This document shows positions 51,742-63,465 of a stretch of 64,000 nucleotides of DNA, piece after piece (position 1 is the first letter of the stretch; each line of letters begins with the position of its first letter). The DNA comes from Physcomitrium patens (taxonomy: Eukaryota; Streptophyta; Bryopsida; Funariales; Funariaceae), in contig NC_037269.1 of the NCBI RefSeq assembly GCF_000002425.4, positions 14,853,309 to 14,917,308 on the forward strand, written 5' to 3'. Under the pieces are notes generated by a model. The model made no database searches. It saw only the letters and a list, made by a program, of their open reading frames with translations, and had not been told where the DNA came from. Both the position numbers and the translations under genes were made by a program.

Positions 51742-52279
51742 TGTCATGGACATACATAGGTATTCTAGTAAATAATTATATGATTAGGTAAGAATAGATA
51801 AAAATAGATAAAAGTAGGTTAATTTTATAAGACCTTTTAGAGAGGCTTCTTAGAAGCTTTATAGATGTTGCTTGGCGTTACATGTTTTGTAGTTGATTGG
51901 TAGGTTAGTAACTTGGTCAACTAATTAATTACGTATTGGTAGCTTGGAAAATAAGGTAACTATGTGGTGCACATATAGAAAACTTGTCTTACAAGTTAAG
52001 ATATGTGTCTTGTAAAGTCAACATATTTTGGAGATCCTATAGGACATCGCTACATACCTCATAGTTAAGAATATATATGGAAGCAAGAATAAAACCTTTT
52101 TTATTCTTGTCAATACCTTTCTAGTCTTTAGTCTTATTTCAAAACTTTTTAGTCTTCTTGTTTTTAGCAATAACCATTTTAGTTTAATATTATATCATCT
52201 TTGAGTGACTTTTTAGTTCTTTTCACTCATATAAGAATGTATTGAAGATTTTCTTTCTTCAAGATTCATATCCTTTACA
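51742..52279 (+). repeat. 5' LTR of element A
   Basis: A 538-base LTR beginning TGTCATGGACATACAT and ending AGATTCATATCCTTTACA. It pairs with 59,720-60,258. The family-typical block near 52,020-52,110 corresponds to the region just upstream of a TATATATGG-like motif at 52,071-52,079, a candidate TATA region by position only. Confidence 0.92.
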
Positions 52280-55200
52280 ATTTAACAAGAGTGCTAATAT
52301 ATTATTTTTTGTCTTATTTTAGAAGTGAGTGAATTATCCCACTTCTATTATTATATTTTAAAGGTTGTGGACTAATTACCTTTAAACAAAAAAATCTTAT
52401 TTTTTAACAATGATCTTTTCCTTAAAGAGAATGAGTTATCCCTCTTTGTAGAAATTTTTATTTGAGGTTATGGATTACCTTCTTCTAATTTAACTTTTTG
52501 AATTTTTTGAGTTGTCTATGGAAAGAAAGATTATAGATGCTACTCTTAGTAGAAGTGAGAATAGATTTGTAACTATCACAAATCTCTATAAACTTTCCAA
52601 TATTCTAAGAATAGAAATATTATATATTTTTAACATGAATCATGGAGATATTATGCCTATGCCTATAGAAGAAGTTTAGAGTCTGTGGCAAGCAGTTGTG
52701 CAGTTAAAAGAAGTAAGTAGATCGACTTCATAACCAAGTTCAAGGAGTTTTGCTTCTATAAGTATAATAGAGACAAGGATTAGTATACCTAAGAAGTTTG
52801 ATGGAACAAGAACAAAATTTCGAGGATTATTGCAACAAGTCAAGATCTATCTAAGATTGCATCCTTTCCAATATTCCAATGGATTTATTCTAGTTAGATT
52901 CATAGGTGCATTTCTATCAAGAAGTATTTTTTATTTTTATTTTTTATCTTTAATAGAAAAAGTTTTGTGATTCCTTTATGATTTGAATTCATTCTTAGAA
53001 GTATTTATATTTATATTCGAAAAAAATGATTGAAAAAGAGTAGCAGAGATCAAGCTCTTATCTTTATAGTAAAGATGACAATTAACTATTATATATGCTA
53101 ATGAATTCTAAAATCTTGCTTGCAATGTGGACTAGAATGACAAAGTCCTTATCAATCAAATTTGATATGGATTGAAGGATAATGAGAAAGACTTATTATT
53201 AATAATATCAAAGAATCTTTGAAACAATTTATTGCTCAAGCCATTGCATGTGACAATTGATTATTTGAAAGATGTCAAGAACAAAGATATGGTTAGAAAA
53301 GAACAAATAAAATAATGATGGCAGCTTGTAAGTTTTCAAAAACTTATTTATCAAAGCTAGAATCAATGCAAATTGATAGGATATGATTTAAATCCTTCGT
53401 AAAGGAAGAAAAGAATCAACAATGTTAAGAAGGCTTATGCTTATATTATAGAGAAGCTAAAAATATTGCTCAACATTGTCCAAAGAAACAACACAATTAC
53501 AAAATGAGAGGCATGATTGCCAAAAAAGACAATGTGTTAGAAAACAAGTTGCTCTGACTACAATATGGGTCATGCAGTTGAAATCATGTGTAATATCTAG
53601 TAAAGATCTTATTCTCTCCTCTGATCTTTTACCTTGTTTTATAATAGAAGTCTATTTAAGACTAAAAAATCACAAAGTCTTAGCCTTATTGGATTTAGGA
53701 GCCTCAACTTCTTTTATAGATGAAGAATTTGTCAAAAAACAAGATGTATCTTAGTTAAGAAAATCAAACCTATGCATGTAGATGTAATAGATGGACATTC
53801 ATTATCTCCTAGAAATATTATACATAAAACTATTCTTCTAGAAGTAACAACTAGTGGTTATAATAGTTTAATAATATTTAATATAATTAAACTTCCTTCT
53901 AATCCAATCATTTTAGGATTATTGTGGTTAAAAAGATATAACCCTTAGATAGATTCAATTTCTTGAAATCTCAATTTTTCAAATAGTTTAGCCTATTGTC
54001 CCACTTGGCAAGTAAAAATCCATAAATCTAGTATATCCAAATCCTTATTGATAGGTACAAAAGCTTGCATGCATGTTGCAAATGAAGGGCCATCTTTTGC
54101 TATATATGCCTTGCCCATTGTTGATGGTGAGAAGATATCAAGTAGTATTCCTAGTTAATATCAAGATTTCTAAGACGTTTTTTAAAAGGAAAATGTAGAT
54201 ATTCTATCAAAGCATTGTCTTTATGATTGTACCATCGATCTTCAAAAAAAACCCCAACTACTATTTGGACCAATCTATAGCCTATCACAAAATGAGTTGA
54301 TTGCACTCAAAGAGAAGATTGATGAGAACTTGGATAAGATCTTTCTATGCCATTTTAAATCTCTAATCGGAGCTCTTATCTTATTTGTGGAAAAAAAAGA
54401 GGCATCTCTGTAGATATATGTGGATTATCAAAGATTTAAGAAAATCACCATCAAGAATATATATTATCTACCTTTAATTTAAGGACTTCTTAATCAACTA
54501 AATCAAACAAAGATCTATACAAAAATAGAATTACAAGAAGCATATAACTTGGTCGACATCAAAGAAAGAGATGAATAGAAGACTACTTTTTGAACTGGAT
54601 ATGGATATTTTGAATATAATGTCATACTTTTTGGACTCACAAATATACCAATTGCTTTCGAATATCTAATAAATGATATTTTTTGTGAGTTTCTTGATGA
54701 TTTTGTCATTTTTTATATAGACAATATTTTAATCAATTTTAAGAACACAAAAGAATATGAAGTTTATGTTTGTCATGTGTTACAAAACTAAGAGATGCAA
54801 GATTATATGCGAAGATAGAAAAGTATATATTCTTCAATATTCAAGTTGACTTTTTGGGATACATCATTTCTAATGAAGGTCTTATAATGGATCCAAAGAA
54901 GGTCCAAACTATCATAGATTTGAAGATTCCTAGAATTGTAAGAGATGTATAATACTTTTTGGGCTTTGCCAATTATTATCAAATCTTTATCAAGAAATTT
55001 TTTCAAGTTGTAGCTCCACTTCTAGATTTGACTTGTAAAGTCAAATTTAAGTGGAATAAAGAAGTTGAAGCATCATTTGTTTCTTTGAAGAAGAAATTTA
55101 TTTCTGTACCAATTTTATATTGTGTCGACTTTTTTAAAGCATTCTTTATGGAAACAAATACATTAGACTTTGTCTTGGATGTAGTATTGTCACAAATGGG

Positions 55201-55884
55201 AACAAATGACAAACTCCATCCAGTAGCTTTCTATTCCAGGAAATTTTTAGTAACTGAGATGAATTATGAGATCCACAACAAAGAACTTCTTACAATTATG
55301 GATTCATTTCAAGAATGGCATCATTATCTAGAAGATACTTTAAGTCCAGCTATAATATATATTGATCACAAGAACCTTAAGTATTTCATATCAGCATGTA
55401 TTTTGAATCAATGCCAAGCCTATTAGAGCATGTCATTATTAAGATTTGATTTCAAGATCACATATCGATCTGAAAAATAATAAAGTTTATGAGATGCTCT
55501 TTTTAGATAATCTTATTTTATACCAAAGAAGAAGACATACCTTTTGATGAATAAAAAACAATCTTCTTGAAGTTAGAGCATTTTCATTTATAAGCAATGA
55601 AAGCAATATTGACTGTTGATTTGATCTTTGACAAATAAATTCAATCAATTATGTCCTCTCATTCTCTTATTTATGATATCAAGAATTAGTCTTCTAAGTC
55701 TCATGATGTTTCAAAGTTCAAGTTTAAGAATAACCTTCTCTATTTTAAAGGATGTTTATATGTTCCAAAAGGAGGAGCATATTTACATTTTCTTCAAATA
55801 GGTCATAATTTTCTAGCAGTAGGACATTTAAGGCACAACAAGACTTTAGAACTTATATCCAAAGATTTTTCGTGGCTTCTATCA

Positions 55885-57205
55885 TATTACATGTTGTCTT
55901 GCTTAGGAATGCACTAGGCACCTATCTATAGAAGATGGAGTTGTGTATTACAAACATCCAAAAAATCCTAATAAGTTTTACATATATGAGAAGAATATAA
56001 TCCAAATTTCAATTCAAAAGTACTATAAAACATTCTTCTTAATAGTCTTAATCATACATAAACCTCAATTATCTTGTTACTTTTTTGTTTTAGTAATTTA
56101 GATTTTTCTTGTAAGTCCCAATCCTAATTAGTAAGCTTTGACAAGATGTAACTTCTAATCTGATCTTCGACTTGATATAATATATTTATTGGAATTTTTA
56201 ATGTAAGTCTTTGATTTGTTCAAGAATTTTCAGCCCAATCCAACTTATAGATTGTGAAAAAACCTCCAAAAACTGCACTAATATCACTTGGCCGCCAATT
56301 AGAAAGGTGAAGCAAAAGTTCTAGCAGTAATTTTTCCTTCTTCAATCATTAACTTAAACTCAAATTTGATGTGCAACTTGATCTTCAAGTCCTTCAATAC
56401 CATGCCAAATTTCATCTTGATCCAACAGGAAGAACTTTAGATATGACAAAAATCCTACCCAACCTCAAATTGTCAATTTTTGATATGTACTTGTACCAAA
56501 ATCTAAATATCTCTCAATTGCACCATTGGATTATCACAAAATTTTATATACATTTAAAACAACTAATTAATCAAATATGATTAAAATTTAAACTATAGAT
56601 GTGACACCTATTTTAAAAACTAGCCAAAAGTACTAGCCTTAATTTCATTATATAAATTCCAAGTTGCCAATACAAACCTTAATTTCCAATAACAATTGCT
56701 AAGTCTCTTTAAATCCTACCAAAACCAGCCTTACGTTTCTAGAATAAGCTCCAACCTAGTTCTCAAAACCTCATCTTTGATCTTAAAATGACACCCTATT
56801 TTGTCCTAGGCGGTCATTTTAGTGGCCACAAGTTTGGTTTCAACCTTGTCTCACAAATGGTCAATCCTTGGATATCAATCTTATCTATCCTAAGGATTTC
56901 TTAGCCCAACCTTATCCTCAATTTTACATAGTATCAAATATACTAATTATTTACTTCTTTTAATCTGATTTGATCAATTTATGGCCTTTATAAGATAGTA
57001 AAAGACTTTTTATATCCTACAAGATAAAATTACAAATTAACTTTTATCTACTTGATATTAAGATAAGAAAATATGCTAAGAGGCTTTCATAAAAGCCATA
57101 TTAAAATGTATTGAATTCTTGTTGAACTAATATGATTGAATATTAATTAAAAAATCAATTTTTAATTATATTTTTACTATATAATCTTGTCACAACACAA
57201 CACCA
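55885..57205. other. Non-coding insert within the integrase region of element A
   Basis: Integrase-like sequence stops at about 55,885 and resumes at about 57,206 (CAAATGTAGAAGGC, compare CAAATGTAAAAGGT at 57,990). The 1.3 kb between is unlike the polyprotein: on the plus strand it is rich in C and poor in G (for example 56,590-56,900), with only a 69-codon open frame (56,371-56,580). No family recognised. It may be a separate non-autonomous insertion or captured sequence; no clear terminal repeats or target duplication were seen. Confidence 0.6.
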
Positions 57206-57312
57206 CAAATGTAGAAGGCAATTAAAGACTTTATCAAGTCATTAGACGTTTCTTCAGGATCAAAAATTTGTTGTCATAAATCCTACAGACTTTTCCAATC
57301 ATTACCTATTGT

Positions 57313-57870
57313 CAAGGATATAGACATATAAGCTAGTAATAACGTGTATAAATAAGTAGAAGTAAATAGAAGTAGGTAAAAATAAGTTAATTCTATAATA
57401 TCTTCTATGGAAGCTTCCTAAAAGCTTCATGGATGCTACTTTGACTTTATAGGTGTCTATTATTGACTTTTTGAGTTAAAAAAGTGGTCAACAAATTGGC
57501 CATCTGCCACACATGTTGTTAGCTTGAAGACCAAGCTAACTATATGGCCCACACATAAAAACACTTGCCTTGTAAGTCAAGGCATGTGTCTTACAAAGTT
57601 AATACATATTGAAGGTCCTATAGAACATGGCCACATAGCCCCTTATTAGATAGTATATATAGAGACAAGAGTGAAGCCCTCTTCACTCTTGTCAATTCCT
57701 TTCTTGCTTCTAGTCTAGTTTCAAGAGTCTCAAGTTTTCTTGTCTTTTAGCAATAAGCCATTCTAGTTTCTTTTTAATATAGGTACTTCTTTATTTCTAT
57801 TTTATTACTCTTTCTTTGATATGAATTTTATTGGTTTATGCATCATCTTTTAATTCATATCCTTAACAAT
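57313..57870 (+). repeat. Additional LTR inside element A
   Basis: A 558-base LTR of the same family, TGTCAAGGATATAGACATAT to CATATCCTTAACA. The integrase-like sequence upstream (57,206-57,312) is partly repeated downstream (57,870-58,090), so this is not a clean solo-LTR insertion: two related element pieces have been joined here. The flanks show no matching target duplication (CCTAT versus ATATA). Confidence 0.85.
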
Positions 57871-58900
57871 ATATTCTAGAAAGAGAATTACATTTACATG
57901 GTCTTTAAGCATGTCATGACTTTCTAGTAGGAGGACATTTTGGATACAATTAGACTAGAGCTAATATGTAGAGATTTTTGGTGGCTACAAATGTAAAAGG
58001 TAATAAAAGACTTTATACAATCATAAAATCATTGTTTAGGATCCAAAACTCTTGGCCGCAGACCTTTTCGACTACTTTAATTGTTACCTATTCCAAAACA
58101 ACCATGGTCTATTGTTTTTATGGATTTTATGATGGATCTTCCAGTCTCAGGTTCACATAATTTTTTATTCATAATTATAGATTTCTTCACCAAAATATTA
58201 TATTTTTTATCATATACAAAATCTATTTCAAGTGAAGAAAGAACTTAGCTTTTTATTGATAACATCTATCGCTATCATAGATTGTCAAAGGATATTATAT
58301 CAAATAGGGCGACTCAATTTGTATCAAGATTCTTGAAAATCCTATTCTAGATTTTAAAGATGGATATAAAGCTCTCTTTGGATTTTCATCCTCAAATTAA
58401 TGGACAAACAATATAGGTGAATCAAATATTGAAGTAGTATTTGAGGTGTACCATCAACTATCATTATGATGATTAAATGATTTTTTTACCATTAATAAAG
58501 ATTGCATACAATAATTTAGTACATTCTTTTATTCAAAAAATACCTTTTTTTGCCAAATATGGTTATCATCCATAATTTAATACTTTTGACTTTTTAGAGG
58601 TTGATAATTTTGTAGTAAAAGATTTAGCAAATTGTTTGTCAAAGCTACATGCAACAATCAAGATAGAAGTAAAAGAAGCTCAAGAATGACAAAAGATCAA
58701 TGGAAATGCCTATCGTAAGGAGCAACCATAATTTAATGTAGGTGATAAGGTATGGTTACTTTGTCGCAATATTAAGACTATTCATCTATATAATGAGTTG
58801 GACTATCGTAGGCTGCAACCTTTTCCTATTTGTGAACAAATCAATCATGTTGCTTATCAATTACATCTATCAAAGTCTATGAAGATCCACCATATATTTC
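57313..58900 (+). repeat. Plus-strand arm of an inverted duplication (LTR plus integrase)
   Basis: The LTR, the LTR-integrase junction (AACA, then ATATATTCTAGAAAG) and the integrase part recur inverted at 61,880-63,465. Over 57,978-58,160 the two arms appear identical by eye (compare 62,795-62,613 on the minus strand). Similarity falls off beyond about 58,400. Confidence 0.85.
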
Positions 58901-59719
58901 AAATATGCCTTCTTGAGTTGTATAAGATAGTGAATATCTTGGAAAGAAGACAAATACCACCTCATCTTATAAAAATGGATAATAATCAAGAATTTGAGGT
59001 AGAAGAAGTCTTAGACTCAAGGTGGAGCTGAAATAGGTTGGAATGTCTTATTCATTAGCGCAAATATGATATTAGTGAATGCACATGGAAGCCATCACAG
59101 AATCTTGCAAATACAGCAAAGAAAGTTGAAGCCTTTTATCAATGACATCTATCAAAACTATGATGAAGAATAGCAAATCTTTGCTATAAAAGAAATAAAA
59201 CCAAAAGAAGATAATACTTTATTTTCTATACCTCTTTGTAGCTTGTGTATATTTAAGAAGATGGAGAACCAACAACTAGTGAATTCAATTCAAGAGCTTT
59301 TATTTGGAGACTTACTAGATGAGACATTGTCATTATCACAACCTTTAAGACAACAAAATTAAGATGAAGATCTTCAAGAACATCATGTTCTTCCTTAAAT
59401 AGATGGTGAGATATAATATGTTTGGTATCAAGACCTTGGAAGAGACTTCTGATGTTTGGTGAATTTATTAGAAATAGACACAACTCTTGATAGTGTTTCA
59501 AATAATTTATTTGAAGTTACAAATGCCTCAATAACATTCAAATAATATGGTGATCTTCACGCCCTGGTATAAGACACTATCAATGGCTAAGATGGCTTAT
59601 CAACCATCTTCGAAGAGAACAAAGATTGGAGTATGTGGCAAATACACTTTGCACATCTTAGATTTCTTCAACATATAAAGACCTCTCCTTGTAGAATTCA
59701 TCTCTAAAAGAAAAAATAA

Positions 59720-60258
59720 TATCATAGAAATAAATAGATATTGTAGTAAATAATTATATGATTAGATAGGAATAGATAAAAGTAGATAAAAGTAGATTAA
59801 TTTCATAAGACCTTTTAGAAAGACTTTTTAGAAGCTTTATAGACATTTATTGACTTTACATGTATTTATAATTGATTGATAGGTTAGAAACTTGGTTAAA
59901 AACTTAATTACATATTAATAGCTTGCAGAATACACTATTTATGTGGTACACATATAGAAAACTTGCCTTGGAAGTTAAGATATGTGTCTTGCAAAATCAA
60001 CACATTTTGAAAGTCCTATAGGACATCATCACATAGTTCCTAGTTAAGAGTATATATGGAGGCAAGAGTGAAGCCTTCTTTACTCTTGTCAATGCCTTTC
60101 TAGTCTTTAATCTTATTTCAAGACTTTCTAGTCTTCTTATTTTTAGCAATAGCCATTCAAGTTCTATATTATATCATCTTTGAGTGACTTTCTAGTTCTT
60201 TTCAATGATACAAGAGTGTATTGAGGAATTTCTTTCCTTGAGATTCATGTCCTTGACA
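59720..60258 (+). repeat. 3' LTR of element A
   Basis: A 539-base LTR starting near ATCATAGAAATAAATAGATA and ending GATTCATGTCCTTGACA, directly followed by the right copy of CTTAC. The landmark GTGAAGCCTTCTTTACTCTT (60,069-60,088) is shared across the family. Confidence 0.92.
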
Positions 60259-60263
60259 CTTAC
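60259..60263. repeat. Target site duplication CTTAC (right copy)
   Basis: Pairs with 51,737-51,741. The sequence after it continues the interrupted minus-strand LTR. Confidence 0.85.
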
Positions 60264-61106
60264 AAGGTAATTATTTTATATATGTACCATTTAATTAGCT
60301 CATTTTACAAGCTACCAATACATATAACTTGTGATTAATTTATTGACCAAGTTGCTAACCTATCAATTAAGTCCAAATATATGTAAAGTCAAAGTAGTAT
60401 CTATGAAGCTTCTAAGAAGTTTTTTTAGAAGATATTATGAAGTTAATCTATTTTTATTCATTTCTATTTATTCATATTATCTAAATAAAAATTATAATAA
60501 ATATATGTCCATAATATTATTTCTTTTTTTAAGAATAAGTTCTATGAAAAGTGGTGATCACATATTAAGAAAGTCTTAGATGCAACAAATTATATTTATC
60601 ACATACTTTAATCTTTATTTCTTTTGAAGGTAGTGTCAGAGACATGAATTTCAAAGAAAGAGAATCCTCGATACACTCTTGTGTCACTGAAGAAAATTAA
60701 AAAGTCACTCAAAAGGTAATGTAATATTAACTAAAATGGCTATTTCTAAAAATAAGAAAACTAGAAAGACTTGAAATAAGAATAAGGACTAGAACGGCAT
60801 TGACAAGAATGAAGAAGGCTTCATTCTTGCCTCTATATATACTCTTAACTAAGAGCTACATGGCCATGTCCTATAGGACCTCCAAAACATGTTGACTTTG
60901 CTAGCCACATGTCATAACTTGCAAAGCAAGTTATCTATGTATGCACCATATAGTTAACTTGTTTCATAAGCTATTATGCGGAATTAACTTGTTCCAAAAG
61001 CTATCAACAAGTTATTAACTTATTGGCCAAGTTTCTGATCTACAAACACATCTAAAGTCAAAATTACATTTATAAAGCTTCTAAGAAGCTACATTAAAAG
61101 ACTTTA
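60264..61106 (-). mobile_element. Remainder of Gypsy element G (LTR - short internal remnant - LTR), minus strand
   Basis: 60,264-60,516 is the upstream half of the LTR whose other half is at 51,453-51,741. 60,517-60,642 is a short internal remnant of the 3' end of the coding region, parallel to 63,480-63,550. 60,643-61,106 is a second minus-strand LTR, beginning GTGTCAGAGACATGAATTTC on the plus strand and cut short at its other end. Read on the minus strand the order is LTR, remnant, LTR, so almost the whole interior of G is missing. Older than element A, which is inserted in it. Confidence 0.78.
60643..61106 (-). repeat. Truncated LTR of element G
   Basis: Shares the family block GAAGAAGGCTTCATTCTTGC (60,810-60,829) and the sequence down to GAAATTAATCCATTAA. 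The outermost part present in the full LTRs at 9,595-10,130 and 62,911-63,465 is absent. Confidence 0.82.
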
Positions 61107-61870
61107 TGAAATTAATCCATTAACTATGTAGATTGCACCCTAATCCAATTAGTAGATTGCAAGAAATCTTAAAAATCCTGACTAAATCCTAAAATTCTAC
61201 TTTCTGAGATCTTGACTCACTTAAACCTCAATAACCCTCAATTCATCTATTAAATCGAGCTTAGATTCACAACACATATTAAGCACAACTACAACCATTA
61301 ACTCACAAATTTTCATCCATAGATCTGCTACAAAACTCTTGAAATCACTAGAAACATCAAACCTATTTTATTTCACAAAACCCAAATCATCCAAAAATAA
61401 TCTTGACTTTGTAAAGCTCTTACAAAGTCATAAAAACTCCAAATCGCCCAAAACCAATGCTTATAGAAACCTTATCCAATCTACTATCAAATTCCATTCT
61501 TTGATTTGAAAAAAGAACCCCAGAGTTATTGTTGAGATTCAGTTTTGTGCCTCAGGGTCTGATTTCAACCCTAGGTATCAATATCTAGTTTTTGTAAGTA
61601 AATTTTGCTAGAATTTATTCTCAACTTCTTTCTAAAGATGCCTATATCATTTATTTTTCGAATCTATTTTATTTTTCTTTATTTATGGTTCTACAAAGTA
61701 AATAGAAGTCACCTTTCTAAAAGGCAAGATTGGTACTTTTTAGTTTTACTACCCTTTCGACTATTAACTATATTTTTAAGATAATTTGCTCTAATATTTT
61801 GAACTAAGATCTCCTACATTATAATAATTTCGACACTCTTTCACCTATTAATCATGTTATATCATGACAA
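61107..61870. other. C-rich non-coding segment between Gypsy pieces
   Basis: Unlike its surroundings, the plus strand here is rich in C and poor in G between about 61,120 and 61,480, with CTCAAT, AAACC and ATCCAA words, then mixed AT-rich to 61,870. No open frame of note. It has the same strand bias as the insert at 55,885-57,205, but no clear base-by-base match. Confidence 0.5.
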
Positions 61871-61879
61871 TATGAAATA

Positions 61880-63465
61880 CATGGTGGATCTTCATAGACT
61901 CCGGTAGATGTAATTGATAAGTAATAGGATTGATTTATTCACAAATAGAAAAAAGTCCTACCCTACAATAGTCCAACTTATAACAAGGACAAGTAGTCTT
62001 GATATTGTAACAAAGTAACCATACCTTGTCACTTATGTTGAATTGTAGTTGCTCTTTGTGAAAGGCATTTGCGTTGATTTTTTGCCATCCTTGAGCTTCA
62101 TTTAATTGCATCTTCATTGTTGCATGTAGCTCTCACAAATGATTTGCTAAATCTTCTGCTATAGGATTAAAAACTTTTAAAAACTTAAAAGTATCAAGTC
62201 TTAGATGATAATCATAATTAGCAAAGAAAGATGTTTGTTCAGTAGAAGAATATATTGAATTATATTATTCAAATTGTGCCAATGACAAAAGAGTTGTCCA
62301 ATCATCTTGATAATAATTCAAAATACACTTCAAATACTATTTCAAAATTTGATTCATCCGTTCCATTTGCCTATCAATTTGAGGATGAAAATCCAAAGAG
62401 AGCTTTATATCCATCTTTAAAATTTAGAATAGGATTCTCAAGAATCTTGATATAAATTGAGTTGCCCTACTTGATATAATATCATTTGATAATCTATGAT
62501 ACAATAGATATTATCAATAAAAAGCTAAGTTCTTTCTTCACTTGAAATAGATTTTGTATATGATAAAAAATATAATATTTTGGTGAAGAAATCTACAATT
62601 ACGAATAAAAAATTATGTGAACCTGAGACTGGAAGATCCATCATAAAATCCATAAAAACAATAGACCATGGTTGTTTTGGAATAGGTAACAATTAAAGTA
62701 GTCGAAAAGGTCTGCGGCCAAGAGTTTTGGATCCTAAACAATGATTTTATGATTGTATAAAGTCTTTTATTACCTTTTACATTTGTAGCCACCAAAAATC
62801 TCTACATATTAGCTCTAAAGTCTAATTGTATCCAAAATATCCTCTTATTAGAAAGTCATGACATGCTTAAAGACCATGTAAATATAATTCTCTTTCTAGA
62901 ATATATTGTTAAGGACATGAATTAAAAGATGATGCATAAACCAATAAAATTTATATCAAAGAAAGAGTAATAAAATAGAAATAAAGAAGTACCTATATTA
63001 AAAAGAAACTAGAATGGCTTATTGCTAAAAGACAAGAAAACTTGAGACTCTTGAAACTAGACTAGAAGCAAGAAAGGAATTGATAAGAGTGAAGAGGGCT
63101 TCACTCTTGTCTCTATATATACTATCTAATAAGGGGTTATATGGTGATGTTCTATAGGACCTTCAATATGTATTGACCTTGTAAGAGACATGCCTTGACT
63201 TACAAGGTAAGTATTTTTACGTGTGGGCCATATAATTAGCTTAGTCTTTAAGCTAGCAACATGTGTCGCACATGGCCAATTTTTTGACCATGTTTCTAAT
63301 CCAAAAAGTCAATTAAAGACACCTATAAAGTCAAAATAATATCTATAAAGCTTTTAGGAAGCTTCCATAGAAGATATTGTAGAATTAACTTACTTTTACT
63401 TACTTTTATTTATTTCTATTTATTTATACAAATAATTACTAGCTTACATGTATATATCTATGACA
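61880..63465 (-). repeat. Minus-strand arm of the inverted duplication
   Basis: Inverted counterpart of 57,313-58,900. It has the same LTR-to-integrase junction (minus strand, at 62,911/62,910) and an apparently identical 183-base stretch at 62,795-62,613. The distance between arms is about 3 kb. Confidence 0.85.
62911..63465 (-). repeat. LTR of remnant H
   Basis: A 555-base LTR; on the minus strand it starts TGTCATAGATATATACATG and ends CATGTCCTTAACA. It is nearly full length and closest by eye to the LTR at 57,313-57,870, sharing ACTCTTTCTTTGATA read in each orientation. Confidence 0.88.

Larger units (their letters stand above)
51742..60258 (+). mobile_element. Gypsy LTR retrotransposon A, both LTRs present, internally rearranged and broken
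   Basis: An 8,517-base element flanked by CTTAC duplications. The 5' LTR is 51,742-52,279 and the 3' LTR 59,720-60,258. Internal parts: gag about 52,520-53,500 with a zinc-knuckle region near 53,440-53,490; protease about 53,640-53,760 (ALLDLGASTSFIDEEF); reverse transcriptase about 54,200-54,950; RNase H about 55,100-55,430 (LHPVAFYSRKFLVTEMNYEI, then HNKELLTIMD); integrase from about 55,750, interrupted at about 55,885-57,205 by non-polyprotein sequence and again by a second LTR at 57,313-57,870; then integrase and C-terminal parts to about 59,700. The element is broken at many points. Its two LTRs agree at roughly 85% by eye (not computed), pointing to an old insertion, though younger than the LTR it landed in. 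Confidence 0.93.

Noticed and set aside
57313-57870. Simple solo LTR from LTR-LTR recombination
   Set aside because: There is no matching target duplication, and the integrase sequence on its two sides overlaps instead of continuing, so a rearranged join fits better.
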